DNA of 64,000 nt from Clostridia bacterium (GTDB lineage Bacteria; Bacillota; Clostridia; Christensenellales; CAAEEZ01), in NCBI GenBank assembly GCA_900755035.1, contig CAAEEZ010000002.1:120654-184653 (forward strand), in the 5' to 3' direction. The translations under genes were made by a program, and so were the position numbers. The notes beneath the pieces are model-generated. The model was not told the DNA's origin. It saw nothing but the letters and a program-made list of their open reading frames with translations, and ran no database searches. This document shows positions 45,098 through 55,186 of the stretch, piece after piece. Within the stretch, counting starts at the first letter, position 1. Every line of letters begins with the position of its first letter.

Positions 45098-47544
45098 TGA
45101 GCGAATATAATTCTAACGAAGCGAAAATAATAGATACCCCTCTTGAAGTGGTGATGAAAGATTCTATGATGCCGTACTCGGAGCACGTTATTTTGGAAAG
45201 GGCGCTTCCTAGGGTGGAGGACGGATTAAAGCCCGTTCAACGTAGAATTTTGTTCGCTATGAACGAGATGGGAATTACCCCCGAAAAGCCGTACGTAAAA
45301 TCGGCAAAAATAGTGGGCGACTGCCTAGGTAAATACCACCCACACGGCGATACTTCGGTTTACGACGCTATGGTAAGGCTAGCGCAAGATTTTTCTATGA
45401 GCGCTACGCTTGTGTCGGGTCACGGTAACTTTGGTTCGATGGACGGCGACTCTGCCGCTGCTATGAGGTATACCGAGGCAAGACTTGCGCCACTTGCTAT
45501 GCAAATGCTAAAAGACATAGACAAGGACACTGTTGATTGGTCGCTAAACTATGACGATACGTTAAAAGAACCGAACACCTTGCCAAGTAGATTTCCAAAC
45601 CTACTTGTAAACGGAGCAAACGGCATAGCTGTAGGACTTGCTACGAATATTCCTCCGCACAACATTAGCGAAGTAATTAACGGCGTTATGGCGTATATAG
45701 ATAACCCTAATATCACTCTTGACGAGATGATGGAGTATATCAAAGCACCCGATTTTCCAACGGGCGCAGAGATTATCACGGGGGACGGCTTGCGTCAAGC
45801 ATACGAGACGGGTAAAGGAAAAATTATACTACGTGCAAAAATGCACCTAGAAGAAGGGGAGTACGGCAAGACGAATATAGTTATTACCGAATTACCGTAC
45901 CAAGTAAGCAAGGCAACTTTGCTGTCGAATATACTTAACTTGCGTAATACGAAAAAAGGTCCGCTAATGGCAATAAGCAATATCGTAGACGAGTCGGATA
46001 GGAACGGTATGAGAGCAATCATTACCGTAAGTAAAAACGGCGACGTAAACGAAATAATGAAGATGCTACTAAAATATACGCAACTTGAAAGTGCGTTTAA
46101 TATAAATATGGTAGCGATTGCCGACGGCAAACCAAAGCAACTAGGCTTAATGGAAATAATCAAATATTACGTTGAGTACCAACGTGGTATTATTTTGCGT
46201 AGGTCGCAATTTGAATATAACCAAGCAAAAGAAAGGGCGCACATTTTACAAGGACTAGTAATTGCGCTACATAATATCGACGAAGTAATCGCTATTATCA
46301 AACGTTCTAGGACTACGCAAGACGCTAAAACCGAACTGAGAAATAGGTTTGAACTAAGCGACAAGCAAGCGCAAGCAATACTTGATATGAGACTTGCTAA
46401 ACTTGCAAAATTAGAAGTGCAAAAAATAGAAGAAGAACTTGCTTCGCTTGAAAAACTAATGGCAAAACTTACCACTATTATCAAGAGTAAGGCAAAGCAA
46501 ATGAAGGTTGTTCAAGAGGAAATTAACGAGATAGGCAAGGCGTTTAAGACGGAAAGGCGTAGCGAAATTAACGGAAAACCTACGGCGCTTACGCAGTTTA
46601 AGTTGGAGGTGGAAAAAGAGCCCGTCGTAGATATTAAGGGCGTATTTACCTTGGATAACTTAGGCAGAATCAAACTCGTTAGCCCTAGAAGTTACTCGGC
46701 AGGTAGCAAGGATAAATCGGGCGTAGAAAAAGAAGGTATGATTATAGAAGCCTTAACGCTAAGCCCGAAAGAAACCTACTACTGCTTTACTAATCTGGGC
46801 AATATGGCAAGGATAGAACTTGACAAAATGCCACTACTTCCGTACAAAGAAAAGGGTGTAGAATTACTTGCCGTTGAAGAGAACGCATCAAGGGACGAAA
46901 AGGTGGTAAAAGTACTTGCCGTAAAAGAAGAAGACCAAGAGAAAGAAGTATATATCTTTACGAAAAACGGATACGTTAAGAAGTCGAAGTTTAGCGAGCT
47001 TATGCTGAAAAAATCTTACGGCGACGTAATCACTCTAAAAGACGACGAAGTAATAGGCGCAGAGTTCGTAGAAGAAGAAAGCACTATATTCTTTGGAACG
47101 AAGGAAGGATTGTGTCTGAACGCCGAAACTACGGATATACCACTTCAAGGCAGAAAAGCGGGTGGTGTAAAAGGCATAAAGATTAACGACGGAGATAGCC
47201 TACTGTACGTAACGCAATTAGGCGACGGTGGAGAGGTAATCGTTATCACCGACAAGGGCTACGCTAAGCGTGTGTTTACATGGGAAATAGAGCCGTCTGC
47301 AAGGTATAGAAAAGGTGTAAAAATCGCAGATATAAAGAGTGGCGACGAAATTAAATTCTACGGCTACGTAACCTATCCGTACGATATTTTCTTGGAGTTA
47401 AAGAACGGTATAGAAAAATCCATTATCGTAAGAAGCGACAATATTATGATTTTGCCTAGAACGAACAAAGGAAAACTTGTGGTTTCTAAGGGGGTAGAAG
47501 TAGTATCGGCTGAAAAAATGGCAGAGCAAGAACAAAATGGCTAA
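45097..47544 (+). CDS. parC: Type IIA topoisomerase A subunit (ParC-like, or GyrA)
   Basis: DNA-breaking subunit. It contains ALPRVEDGLKPVQRRILFAM, YHPHGDTSVYDAMVRLAQDF, and MRYTEARLAP with the active-site Tyr. The C-terminal beta-pinwheel lacks a clear QRRGGKG GyrA box and shows QGRKAGGVKGIKI instead, which favours ParC. In the quinolone region the second-position residue is Thr/Ser as in sensitive enzymes. 815 residues, coupled to the B subunit. No other topoisomerase is in the window to compare. Confidence 0.9.
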   Translation: MSEYNSNEAKIIDTPLEVVMKDSMMPYSEHVILERALPRVEDGLKPVQRRILFAMNEMGITPEKPYVKSAKIVGDCLGKYHPHGDTSVYDAMVRLAQDFSMSATLVSGHGNFGSMDGDSAAAMRYTEARLAPLAMQMLKDIDKDTVDWSLNYDDTLKEPNTLPSRFPNLLVNGANGIAVGLATNIPPHNISEVINGVMAYIDNPNITLDEMMEYIKAPDFPTGAEIITGDGLRQAYETGKGKIILRAKMHLEEGEYGKTNIVITELPYQVSKATLLSNILNLRNTKKGPLMAISNIVDESDRNGMRAIITVSKNGDVNEIMKMLLKYTQLESAFNINMVAIADGKPKQLGLMEIIKYYVEYQRGIILRRSQFEYNQAKERAHILQGLVIALHNIDEVIAIIKRSRTTQDAKTELRNRFELSDKQAQAILDMRLAKLAKLEVQKIEEELASLEKLMAKLTTIIKSKAKQMKVVQEEINEIGKAFKTERRSEINGKPTALTQFKLEVEKEPVVDIKGVFTLDNLGRIKLVSPRSYSAGSKDKSGVEKEGMIIEALTLSPKETYYCFTNLGNMARIELDKMPLLPYKEKGVELLAVEENASRDEKVVKVLAVKEEDQEKEVYIFTKNGYVKKSKFSELMLKKSYGDVITLKDDEVIGAEFVEEESTIFFGTKEGLCLNAETTDIPLQGRKAGGVKGIKINDGDSLLYVTQLGDGGEVIVITDKGYAKRVFTWEIEPSARYRKGVKIADIKSGDEIKFYGYVTYPYDIFLELKNGIEKSIIVRSDNIMILPRTNKGKLVVSKGVEVVSAEKMAEQEQNG

Positions 47545-47647
47545 AAGCACGTATTAAATTTTTTGCAAAAACAAGTGCCATTTTGGTAGATTATTATAAT
47601 TATTATGCTATAATATAAAAGTTAAAAAAATTTACTAGGAGTTACTT

Positions 47648-49117
47648 ATGAAAATCGGTTTTAATAGTGAACTGTATATGCAAAAGCAATCGGAGAAAAT
47701 ACTTGAAAGAATTGCAAAGTTCGACAATAAATTATATCTAGAATTCGGCGGAAAACTATTCGACGATTTTCATGCGGCAAGGGTGTTACCGGGTTTTGAC
47801 CCTAACGCCAAGATTAAACTACTACAAAAATTAAAGGATAAGTGCGAAGTAATCTTCTGCATTAGCGCACAAGATATCGAGCGTAATAAAATGAGAGCAG
47901 ACTTAGGTATTACTTACGGTGCGGAAGTTATTAGGCTTATGGGAATTATGCGTGGTCTTGGTATAAGTGTCAACAGCGTGGTTATAACTAAGTACGAGGA
48001 CCAACCTATTGCTAATAGTTTTAAGCAAAAATTAGAGCAAAGGGGCGAGAAAGTATACTTGCATAGGTTTACAAAGGGATATCCTAACGACGTAGATACG
48101 ATAGTTAGCGACGAAGGTTACGGACAAAACCCTTATATAGAAACCACGAAACCGCTAGTAGTAGTTACTGCGCCGGGTCCGTCAAGCGGAAAACTTGGCA
48201 CTTGCCTTGGTCAACTTTATCACGAGTTCAAGCGTGGAATAAGGGCAGGCTACGCTAAGTTTGAAACGTTCCCCGTTTGGAACTTGCCGTTAAAACACCC
48301 CGTAAACATTGCCTACGAGGCTGCAACTGCCGATATCAAGGACGTAAATATGATAGACGGCTATCACCTTGAAGCATATAACGAAACTACCGTAAACTAC
48401 AATAGAGATATCGAGTTGTTCCCTGTTATAAGGACTATTTTATCAAGGATTTCGCCCGACCTAAACTATAAATCGCCTACCGATATGGGCGTAAATATGG
48501 TTGGCTATTGCATTACGGACGACGATGCGGTAAGAGAGGCTGCAAAACAAGAGATAATTAGACGTTATTTTAATACGAAGTGCGCATACAAAAACGGTCA
48601 AATGGATTTGGGCGCTGTAAAAAGAGCAGAGTATTTATTAGGTGACCTTGAATTAAAACCGGAATATAGGCAAGTCGTAGAGCCTGCAAGGAAAAAGGCG
48701 GCTGATAGTATGACTATTGCCGTTGCTATGCAACTAAAAGACGGACATATTGAAACGGGCAAAAGGTCGGAGTTACTTTCTGCGTCGGCAGCGGTAGTTC
48801 TAAACGCATTGAAGTACCTTGCGAAATTAGAGGACGACGTTCAACTTATCGATCCTACGGTGATAGAGCCTATAATGGACGTAAAGAAAAATATATTGAA
48901 AGATAAGCATACAAGACTAGATTTGCAAGAGGTAATAATTGCCTTGACGGTTTGCGCAACTTTTCATAAAAACGCAAAACTTGCGCTTGACCAACTTAGC
49001 AATTTGAATTGTACCGAACTACATTCAACGGTTATGTTACATTCAAACGATATAAGTATGCTACGCAAACTAGGGGTAAACACTACGCAAGACGACGTAT
49101 TTGACGACAAAATTTAG
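47648..49117 (+). CDS. DUF1846 domain protein
   Basis: 489 residues. The start KIGFNSELYMQKQSEKILERI and GGKLFDDFHAARVLPGF are highly characteristic of the DUF1846 family, with a P-loop-like segment TAPGPSSGKLGTCLGQLYHE. Members are broadly conserved in Firmicutes; ATP or nucleotide binding is plausible, but activity is unknown. CTAGGAG before the ATG. PepF follows within 8 bases and is probably co-transcribed. Confidence 0.93.
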   Translation: MKIGFNSELYMQKQSEKILERIAKFDNKLYLEFGGKLFDDFHAARVLPGFDPNAKIKLLQKLKDKCEVIFCISAQDIERNKMRADLGITYGAEVIRLMGIMRGLGISVNSVVITKYEDQPIANSFKQKLEQRGEKVYLHRFTKGYPNDVDTIVSDEGYGQNPYIETTKPLVVVTAPGPSSGKLGTCLGQLYHEFKRGIRAGYAKFETFPVWNLPLKHPVNIAYEAATADIKDVNMIDGYHLEAYNETTVNYNRDIELFPVIRTILSRISPDLNYKSPTDMGVNMVGYCITDDDAVREAAKQEIIRRYFNTKCAYKNGQMDLGAVKRAEYLLGDLELKPEYRQVVEPARKKAADSMTIAVAMQLKDGHIETGKRSELLSASAAVVLNALKYLAKLEDDVQLIDPTVIEPIMDVKKNILKDKHTRLDLQEVIIALTVCATFHKNAKLALDQLSNLNCTELHSTVMLHSNDISMLRKLGVNTTQDDVFDDKI

Positions 49118-49125
49118 GAGGCAGT

Positions 49126-50910
49126 ATGATTACTTTACCACAAAGAAGCGAAGTAGAAAAAAAATATCAGTGGAACTTAGCGGATATATTCGAAACCACC
49201 GAAAAGTTTAACGACGAATTCGAATATTTACAAAAAAATATAAATACACTTGAAAAATACAAGGGAAAGTTAGGGGATAGCAAGGTTTTGCTAGAAGCGT
49301 TTAACTTAGAGAGTGAACTATCCGAAAGGTTGGAAAGGGTGTACGTGTACGCTTATTTAATGAGAGACCAAGACACGACGGACAGCGTAAATAACGCAAG
49401 AGCAACCAAAACCGATATTCTTTTAACTAAATTTTCTACGATAACCTCGTATATATTGCCCGAATTAACTAGCGAGAGCGACGAGTATTTAGAAGGCTTA
49501 ACTAGTGATGAAAATTTTGCAAAATATAAGGTAACGTTAAAGGAAATATTAAGGACGAAAAAACATATCCTTAGCGAAAAAGAAGAGAGAATTTTGTCTA
49601 AGGCAGGGGCTTTTACCGGCGATTTTGAAGAAACTTTTATAATGTTCGACAATGCCGATATTAAATTTAAGTCATACTTAGACCAAGATAAGAATAGAGT
49701 TAAATTGTCGCACGGTTTGTATAGCCTTGCTTTACAGTCGAGTAGTCAAAACGACCGTAAGAAAGCGTTTAATTCTATGTTTAACGCTTATAAGGATATG
49801 ATAAATACCATTGCCACAAACTACGCCGGCAACGTAAAAAAAGATTGGTTCTACGCCGACGTAAGAGGCTTTAAGTCTAGTATGGAAAAGGCAACTTTTT
49901 ACGAAAACGTTTCGCCAAAGGTGTACAAAGCGCTAGTAAAAAACGTTAGCGACAATTTCGACGTTATGCACGACTACGTTGCGTACAGAAAAAAGGCGCT
50001 TGGTCTTGACGTACTAAATATGTACGATATGTACGTACCTATCGTAGAAGGGGCTGATATTAAGCTAACGTACGAGGAAAGCGTAAGCCTAGTCAAAGAG
50101 GCGTTAAAGCCACTTGGCAAGGAGTATGCCGATATCTTAAATACTGCTTTTTCTAGTGGTTGGATAGATGTCGTAGAAAATAAGGGTAAAAAGAGTGGGG
50201 CGTATTCGTGGGGTGCATACGGCGTTCATCCGTACGTGCTACTTAACTACCAACAAACTACTCACGACGTATTTACCATAGCACACGAATTAGGGCATGC
50301 GATACATTCGTATTATTCTAGTTCAAATCAACCGTACGAGGACGCAGGCTACGTTATTTTCGTTGCCGAAATAGCAAGCACGGTAAACGAAGTTTTGCTA
50401 ATAAAACATCTATTAAATACCACTACGGACAAAAAAATTAGAAAATATCTGCTTAGTTACTATATGGATATGTTTAGGACTACAGTATTTAGGCAGACTA
50501 TGTTTGCCGAGTTTGAACTAAAAGCGCACGAAATGGTGGAAAAGGATATTCCGCTTAACGCTGAAAACTTGTCGAAGGAATACTATAAACTAAACAAACG
50601 CTATTATGGTAAAGCAGTAAAACACAATTCGCTAATTAAGTACGAATGGGCAAGGATACCACATTTTTACACGGCGTTCTACGTGTATAAGTACGCAACG
50701 GGACTGATTAGCGCAGTGAATATTGATAGCCGTATATTAGAGGACGAAAAGAACGTGGAAGGCTACAAAAACTTCCTAAAAGCAGGGTGTAGTATGCCAC
50801 CACTTGATATATTAAAATTAGCAGGCGTGGACCTTGAAACTAGCGAGCCTTACGAAGTGGCGTTTAAGGAGTTTAGGGATACGCTAAAAGAATTAAAAGA
50901 GATTGATTGA
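49126..50910 (+). CDS. pepF: Oligoendopeptidase F
   Basis: M3-family cytoplasmic zinc peptidase that cuts short peptides. It has the HELGHAIHSYYS zinc motif (HExxH) near residue 387, the downstream Glu ligand in VAEIASTVNEVLL, and the helical N-terminal half (YQWNLADIFETTEKF) typical of PepF. Length 594. AGGAGG before the ATG. Its TGA overlaps the next gene's ATG, so translation is coupled. Confidence 0.95.
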   Translation: MITLPQRSEVEKKYQWNLADIFETTEKFNDEFEYLQKNINTLEKYKGKLGDSKVLLEAFNLESELSERLERVYVYAYLMRDQDTTDSVNNARATKTDILLTKFSTITSYILPELTSESDEYLEGLTSDENFAKYKVTLKEILRTKKHILSEKEERILSKAGAFTGDFEETFIMFDNADIKFKSYLDQDKNRVKLSHGLYSLALQSSSQNDRKKAFNSMFNAYKDMINTIATNYAGNVKKDWFYADVRGFKSSMEKATFYENVSPKVYKALVKNVSDNFDVMHDYVAYRKKALGLDVLNMYDMYVPIVEGADIKLTYEESVSLVKEALKPLGKEYADILNTAFSSGWIDVVENKGKKSGAYSWGAYGVHPYVLLNYQQTTHDVFTIAHELGHAIHSYYSSSNQPYEDAGYVIFVAEIASTVNEVLLIKHLLNTTTDKKIRKYLLSYYMDMFRTTVFRQTMFAEFELKAHEMVEKDIPLNAENLSKEYYKLNKRYYGKAVKHNSLIKYEWARIPHFYTAFYVYKYATGLISAVNIDSRILEDEKNVEGYKNFLKAGCSMPPLDILKLAGVDLETSEPYEVAFKEFRDTLKELKEID

Positions 50911-51746
50911 TGGTAAAAATTGCTAAAAAAATAACGCCGATACTTCTAACGTTAATTGCTTTACTTAGTGTGCTTTTTTGTAAACCCGAAACGAAAGCGT
51001 TTGCTTCAAGCCAAAAGTTTATGGAGTACACTAGGGCTATGGTTTACCACGCAAACGGTGGTATTTACCTAGCAAGCCAGTACAAGTTCAGTAACGAAAA
51101 GAAAACGTTTGAAACGGAAAACGGACAGATAACCGTAGGCTATCAGGAAATTATTCCTAAGATGATTGCCTTAGCAAATAGCGCTAATATCGCCTTCGTG
51201 TACGACGAGAGCACGCCAAACGTAGTTATCATTATCGAGAAGTATTATCCTAGCCGTACCGAGATGAATCACGACCTCGGCATAACGGGTGACGAAATAG
51301 AAGAGCCTATGCCTAAGGAAGAAGGATTTTGGTTTACGACTTATCTAACTGATTCTACGTCGTATTTAGCAAACGGCGGAAAGGATACGTTAAAAAGTAA
51401 TTGGTCCATTTACGCAAAGTTAATGTTTGGTATTGATAGTTTAACGTTTGACGACGTAGGTTTTAACTACGTGTACGGAACGGAGTACGAAAATATAAAG
51501 ACCAACGGCAAAGTGTACTACGACCAATTAAACGGTATGTACTACCATAGTTTTTACGATATAGATGAAAATACTGTAATAAGTATGCGTCAAACCGTGC
51601 CAAACACGAAAAATTGGTATAGCGTGCTTATCGGTGCATCGGTGGGTGTACTTGGCATAGGGCTAATAGTAGCAATAATAGTAAAGAAGAAGAGCGGAGG
51701 TACTAATGGAGAAAATCGAGAAGAAACAAAGAGTAATGCCGTATAA
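50910..51746 (+). CDS. Secreted protein with C-terminal membrane anchor, unknown
   Basis: The ATG at 50910 overlaps the pepF stop; the TTG at 50907 is less likely. Signal peptide ends near TKAFA. An ectodomain of about 200 residues follows, rich in Tyr, Asn and Thr with a central acidic stretch (ITGDEIEEPMPKEE). A transmembrane helix (SVLIGASVGVLGIGLIVAIIV) comes near the C-terminus, then a basic, polar tail. The same layout as the gene at 27290. No family recognised. The last 41 bases overlap dnaB. Confidence 0.65.
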   Translation: MVKIAKKITPILLTLIALLSVLFCKPETKAFASSQKFMEYTRAMVYHANGGIYLASQYKFSNEKKTFETENGQITVGYQEIIPKMIALANSANIAFVYDESTPNVVIIIEKYYPSRTEMNHDLGITGDEIEEPMPKEEGFWFTTYLTDSTSYLANGGKDTLKSNWSIYAKLMFGIDSLTFDDVGFNYVYGTEYENIKTNGKVYYDQLNGMYYHSFYDIDENTVISMRQTVPNTKNWYSVLIGASVGVLGIGLIVAIIVKKKSGGTNGENREETKSNAV

Positions 51747-53268
51747 CGTGGAGGCAGAAAGGTCGGTACTTGGCGCAATGCTAATCGACCAACAAGTAGC
51801 GTCCGACGCAAGCGGAAAACTTCAAACCGAGGATTTTTATTTGCAAGCGCACCAAAATATTTTTGATGCGATTCTTTCGTTATGTGCCGAAAATAAGCCC
51901 GTTGACGCTATATCCTGCGAGGATATGCTTGCGCAAAGCAACAAACTAGAAAGCAGTGGTGGGCTTGAATATATTTTGGATTTATCCAACTACGTTCCTG
52001 CTTCTGCAAGTTATACGTATTACTTGGATATTCTTAAAAGGACTTCACTTTCTAGGTCTATAATTAGGCGTGCAAGCGAAATAGTGGACAAGGCGTACAA
52101 CGAGCCTGACAGCCAAGAAGTGCTTGCTTTTGCCGAAAAACAAATTTTCGATATTTCAAAAGAGCGTGATAATTCTACGCTGGAACATATTAAAAAGTCT
52201 GCCGATATAGTTATAAACAACATTAACGAAGCGTGCCGTGGCGAGTACAAGGGTGGTTCTATGACGGGATTTAGCCACTTTGACAACCTAACTAGTGGAT
52301 TAAAGCCGGGCGAACTTATTTTGCTTGCTGCAAGACCAGCCGTTGGTAAAACTGCTTTTGCGCTAAATATAGCCACCAATATGGGACTTAACGGTGGCAA
52401 CGTAGCGATATTCTCGCTAGAAATGCCAGACCATCAACTAACGTCTAGAATTTTGTCCGCCGTAAGTAAAACTAATATTCGTGACGGACTAAAAAACGGA
52501 TTTAGCATAAACGCAACGGGCAAACTAATGGCAGGCTATAACGAACTAATTAAGTCCAAAATATTTATCGACGATTCGTCGGTAACTAAGCCTATGGATA
52601 TACGTAGCAAATGTATGCGCCTTATTCGTGAGCACGGCAAATTGTCGCTTATCGTGGTGGACTACTTGCAACTAATGACTAGTGATAGAAAGGTGGAAAG
52701 CAGGCAAAACGAAGTGGCTGAACTAAGTAGAAGTATGAAAATTATCGCAAAGGAACTAGATACGCCTATCTTGTTATTGTCGCAATTATCACGTGCTATC
52801 GAAAACCGTACGGGGCATAAACCGATGCTATCCGACCTACGTGAATCGGGCGCAATCGAGCAGGACGCCGATATAGTAATGTTTTTGGACAAGCCGTATT
52901 TGTACGACAAAACGCAACCTAAGGATTTGGTTATTCTAACCGTGGCAAAACACCGTAACGGCGAACTTGCCGACCTTGAATTAAGGTGGACGGGCGAAAT
53001 TATGAAGTTTGACGCCGTGATACCTGAAAAACCCGTTAGAGAGGAGATAGAACCGCCTACGACAAAGTCTACCGAAGATATGATAGAGGTAGAGGGCGAA
53101 TCGCCGTTTACAGACGATGTGCCGTTCGACGTAGAGGACGAAGGTGTAACGGTTAGTGAAACGTTCGAAAGTGCTAGTGAAACGCCGTATAGTGAAACGG
53201 ACGAGGTTATACTTGACGACGTATTTTTTGGTAGTGAAGCGGACGACGACGGTGAGTTGGGATTTTAA
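51706..53268 (+). CDS. dnaB: Replicative DNA helicase DnaB
   Basis: Hexameric fork helicase (dnaC in Bacillus naming). N-terminal domain begins MPYNVEAERSVLGAMLID. The RecA core has Walker A LAARPAVGKTAFALN, Walker B LIVVDYLQLM, motif LSQLSRAIENR and DLRESGAIEQDADIVMFL. The final 70 residues form an acidic, low-complexity extension (SETDEVILDDVFFG) absent from most homologues. AGCGGAGG precedes the ATG inside the previous gene. Length 520. Confidence 0.97.
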   Translation: MEKIEKKQRVMPYNVEAERSVLGAMLIDQQVASDASGKLQTEDFYLQAHQNIFDAILSLCAENKPVDAISCEDMLAQSNKLESSGGLEYILDLSNYVPASASYTYYLDILKRTSLSRSIIRRASEIVDKAYNEPDSQEVLAFAEKQIFDISKERDNSTLEHIKKSADIVINNINEACRGEYKGGSMTGFSHFDNLTSGLKPGELILLAARPAVGKTAFALNIATNMGLNGGNVAIFSLEMPDHQLTSRILSAVSKTNIRDGLKNGFSINATGKLMAGYNELIKSKIFIDDSSVTKPMDIRSKCMRLIREHGKLSLIVVDYLQLMTSDRKVESRQNEVAELSRSMKIIAKELDTPILLLSQLSRAIENRTGHKPMLSDLRESGAIEQDADIVMFLDKPYLYDKTQPKDLVILTVAKHRNGELADLELRWTGEIMKFDAVIPEKPVREEIEPPTTKSTEDMIEVEGESPFTDDVPFDVEDEGVTVSETFESASETPYSETDEVILDDVFFGSEADDDGELGF

Positions 53269-53359
53269 TAGATTAGTATAATTACTTGCGTTGTTATTTA
53301 ATCTTGATTATGCGTATAAAAAATTTGTACTAAAAAAATAACGATTGTAGTAAAATCAT

Positions 53360-54778
53360 TTAATTTTGATTATTTAGCGAGGATAGGGTAGAAACCTTAT
53401 CCTCGTATTCTATAAAGGACGTTAATAGGAAATTTTCGCCGTCAAACGTTAGGTCAAACCAACTGCGACTTACTTTTGCTTTTAACGGAATAGCGTTTAT
53501 TAGTTTTTCTTTTTCCTTTATATATATATTGTTTACTACCTTGTTTTCGTCGTAAGTTACCGTTGCGTACTTAAATTCTTTGTAGGTAATCGTTCGTTTG
53601 TATAACGGCAGGATAGTAGATACTAGCCACACTTCTTCACTGCTTTCGCATAAAGCAAACGGACTTTTTACCTTCTTAAATTTTTTATTTAGTCCAAGAG
53701 TGGTTATCTTTTTTATTTTTCCCGTAAATACTTTTTCCCGCCTTGTTTTAGGTATGGTTACGACAGATTTTTTTTGTATTAGTCCGTATACGTCGCCAGA
53801 GGCAAGAACGGGCAAAGACAGGTTGTCGTCTACGAAAATTTTATTCAGCACCAAAACGTCGCCTTTTTTAATTACGTCGCCAAATTTTTTTACGGCTGTG
53901 CCTGAGTATATTAGTTGTCTAGACAGTATGCAGTCGGTAGTTGCAACTACTACGGCATCGGGGCTAGGGACAGTCGGCTTATCTATTTCGGGCGATTTCG
54001 TCACCTTTATATGCAAGGTGTTACCCGTAAGCCTAACGTCGCAAAAACCTATATCCATATTTTTTAGTAGTAAACTTTCTAGTTTTTTTTCGTCGATATT
54101 ATTTAGGCTAACGCCTATCTTTATTCCGTTTGCTTCAAGTAGTTTAGTTACGTTTTCTACTTCTGCGTTTATTGATATTTTTAGTAGTAAACAACTAGAT
54201 ACTAGGTAAAATATACCAAGGCAAACCAAGGTGATAGCGAAGGCTTTTTTAGCGTTTACTAGCCTTAAAAAATTATAAGTTTTAGATAGTACTTCAGTGT
54301 CGTATTCGTATCCCGTTTCGTCTAGTATTTGTTTAGTTTTGGCGTAGTATTTTCCCTGTATCGTAACTATTATTCCGTTATCGATTACGGATACTTCGCA
54401 AAGTGGAATTTTACGGTTTTTTAGTACGTTTAGCAATTTAGTTACGTTCAGCCCGAAAATTACAAGTTTTATTCTTGAAAAACGCCTTTTTATAAAACTT
54501 TGTGTTTTAGAAATAAATTGCTTTGTATTCTTAAAAAGTATAGAATTTAGAATAATATTGTCAATTTTACTAGCATATCCAAGCAGTTTTGTGTTGCGTT
54601 CATCTTTTTTAGATAGTTTATTTTCTTTTTTATTTTTTCTTGCAATACTATCTTTTTTATTCAAAAAACGCCCGAATTTTTCTTGCTTATTCGGGGTTTG
54701 GTTCGCAGTGTTTTTTTCGATATTATTTCGCTTTGATTTAGGCGTTTTTGCCTTTTTTAGTTTAGTTTTGTTTTTCAT
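53360..54778 (-). CDS. yqfD: Sporulation protein YqfD
   Basis: 472 residues. A basic N-terminal region is about 60 residues longer than usual, followed by the YqfD core: IPLCEVSVIDNGIIVTIQGKYY, a transmembrane helix (ALAITLVC region near 175-195) and a C-terminal beta domain with the AVVVATTDCILSRQLIYSGTA motif. It is known as a mother-cell sporulation membrane protein needed for spore formation in Bacillus. It overlaps yqfC by 17 bases on the minus strand and ends convergently with dnaB. Confidence 0.85.
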   Translation of the reverse strand: MKNKTKLKKAKTPKSKRNNIEKNTANQTPNKQEKFGRFLNKKDSIARKNKKENKLSKKDERNTKLLGYASKIDNIILNSILFKNTKQFISKTQSFIKRRFSRIKLVIFGLNVTKLLNVLKNRKIPLCEVSVIDNGIIVTIQGKYYAKTKQILDETGYEYDTEVLSKTYNFLRLVNAKKAFAITLVCLGIFYLVSSCLLLKISINAEVENVTKLLEANGIKIGVSLNNIDEKKLESLLLKNMDIGFCDVRLTGNTLHIKVTKSPEIDKPTVPSPDAVVVATTDCILSRQLIYSGTAVKKFGDVIKKGDVLVLNKIFVDDNLSLPVLASGDVYGLIQKKSVVTIPKTRREKVFTGKIKKITTLGLNKKFKKVKSPFALCESSEEVWLVSTILPLYKRTITYKEFKYATVTYDENKVVNNIYIKEKEKLINAIPLKAKVSRSWFDLTFDGENFLLTSFIEYEDKVSTLSSLNNQN

Positions 54779-55028
54779 TTAATTTTACGTTTTTTACCTT
54801 TCCCGTAACTAGTAATTCAACTGGGTTTATTCTCTTTAATTTCAGGTTTTCGCCCTCGATAATAAATACACCTTCTAGCGTTTGATAACTAACGGAAGTG
54901 GTGGAGTAGTTTACTAATTTTTTGTATCCTTCTACAAGTACGGCGTCCTTTCCAAATACGGTTAGTTTGGTTGTAAAAATTAGGTCGCTACTTAAATTTA
55001 ATTCCTTTTTCAGTTCTTCTAAAAACAT
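54762..55028 (-). CDS. yqfC: Sporulation protein YqfC (YabP/YqfC family)
   Basis: 88 residues with the YabP/YqfC pattern VFGKDAVLVEGYKKLVNYS and IEGENLKLKRINPVELLVTG. Normal length. GAGGTAATT before the ATG. First gene of the yqfC-yqfD operon, with a possible sigma-E promoter upstream. The pair usually lies in the same direction as ybeY and era, but here is inverted. Confidence 0.85.
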   Translation of the reverse strand: MFLEELKKELNLSSDLIFTTKLTVFGKDAVLVEGYKKLVNYSTTSVSYQTLEGVFIIEGENLKLKRINPVELLVTGKVKNVKLNEKQN

Positions 55029-55042
55029 AATTACCTCTGTAA

Positions 55043-55071
55043 ACTTTATGCAGAAAATACAAATATTATGA
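55043..55071 (-). promoter_or_regulatory. Candidate sigma-E-type promoter of yqfCD
   Basis: Minus strand TCATAAT (55065-55071), 14-base spacer, CATAAAGT (55043-55050), close to the sigma-E form TCATATT-N14-CATACAAT. It is 15 bases before yqfC, and the genes it serves are of the sporulation type. Confidence 0.45.
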
Positions 55072-55124
55072 AAGTAGGTAGTAGGTTATTTATAAAAGAC
55101 AAAAAGCAAATCATAATTCATATA

Positions 55125-55153
55125 TTGACTAATTTATTAAAAGATAGTAAAAT
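55125..55153 (+). promoter_or_regulatory. Promoter of pgpH-ybeY-cdd-era operon
   Basis: TTGACT (55125-55130), 17-base spacer and TAAAAT (55148-55153), 34 bases upstream of the start codon. Confidence 0.65.
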
Positions 55154-55186
55154 ATACAAAGTGCAAAATGCACTATTAGGAGTGAT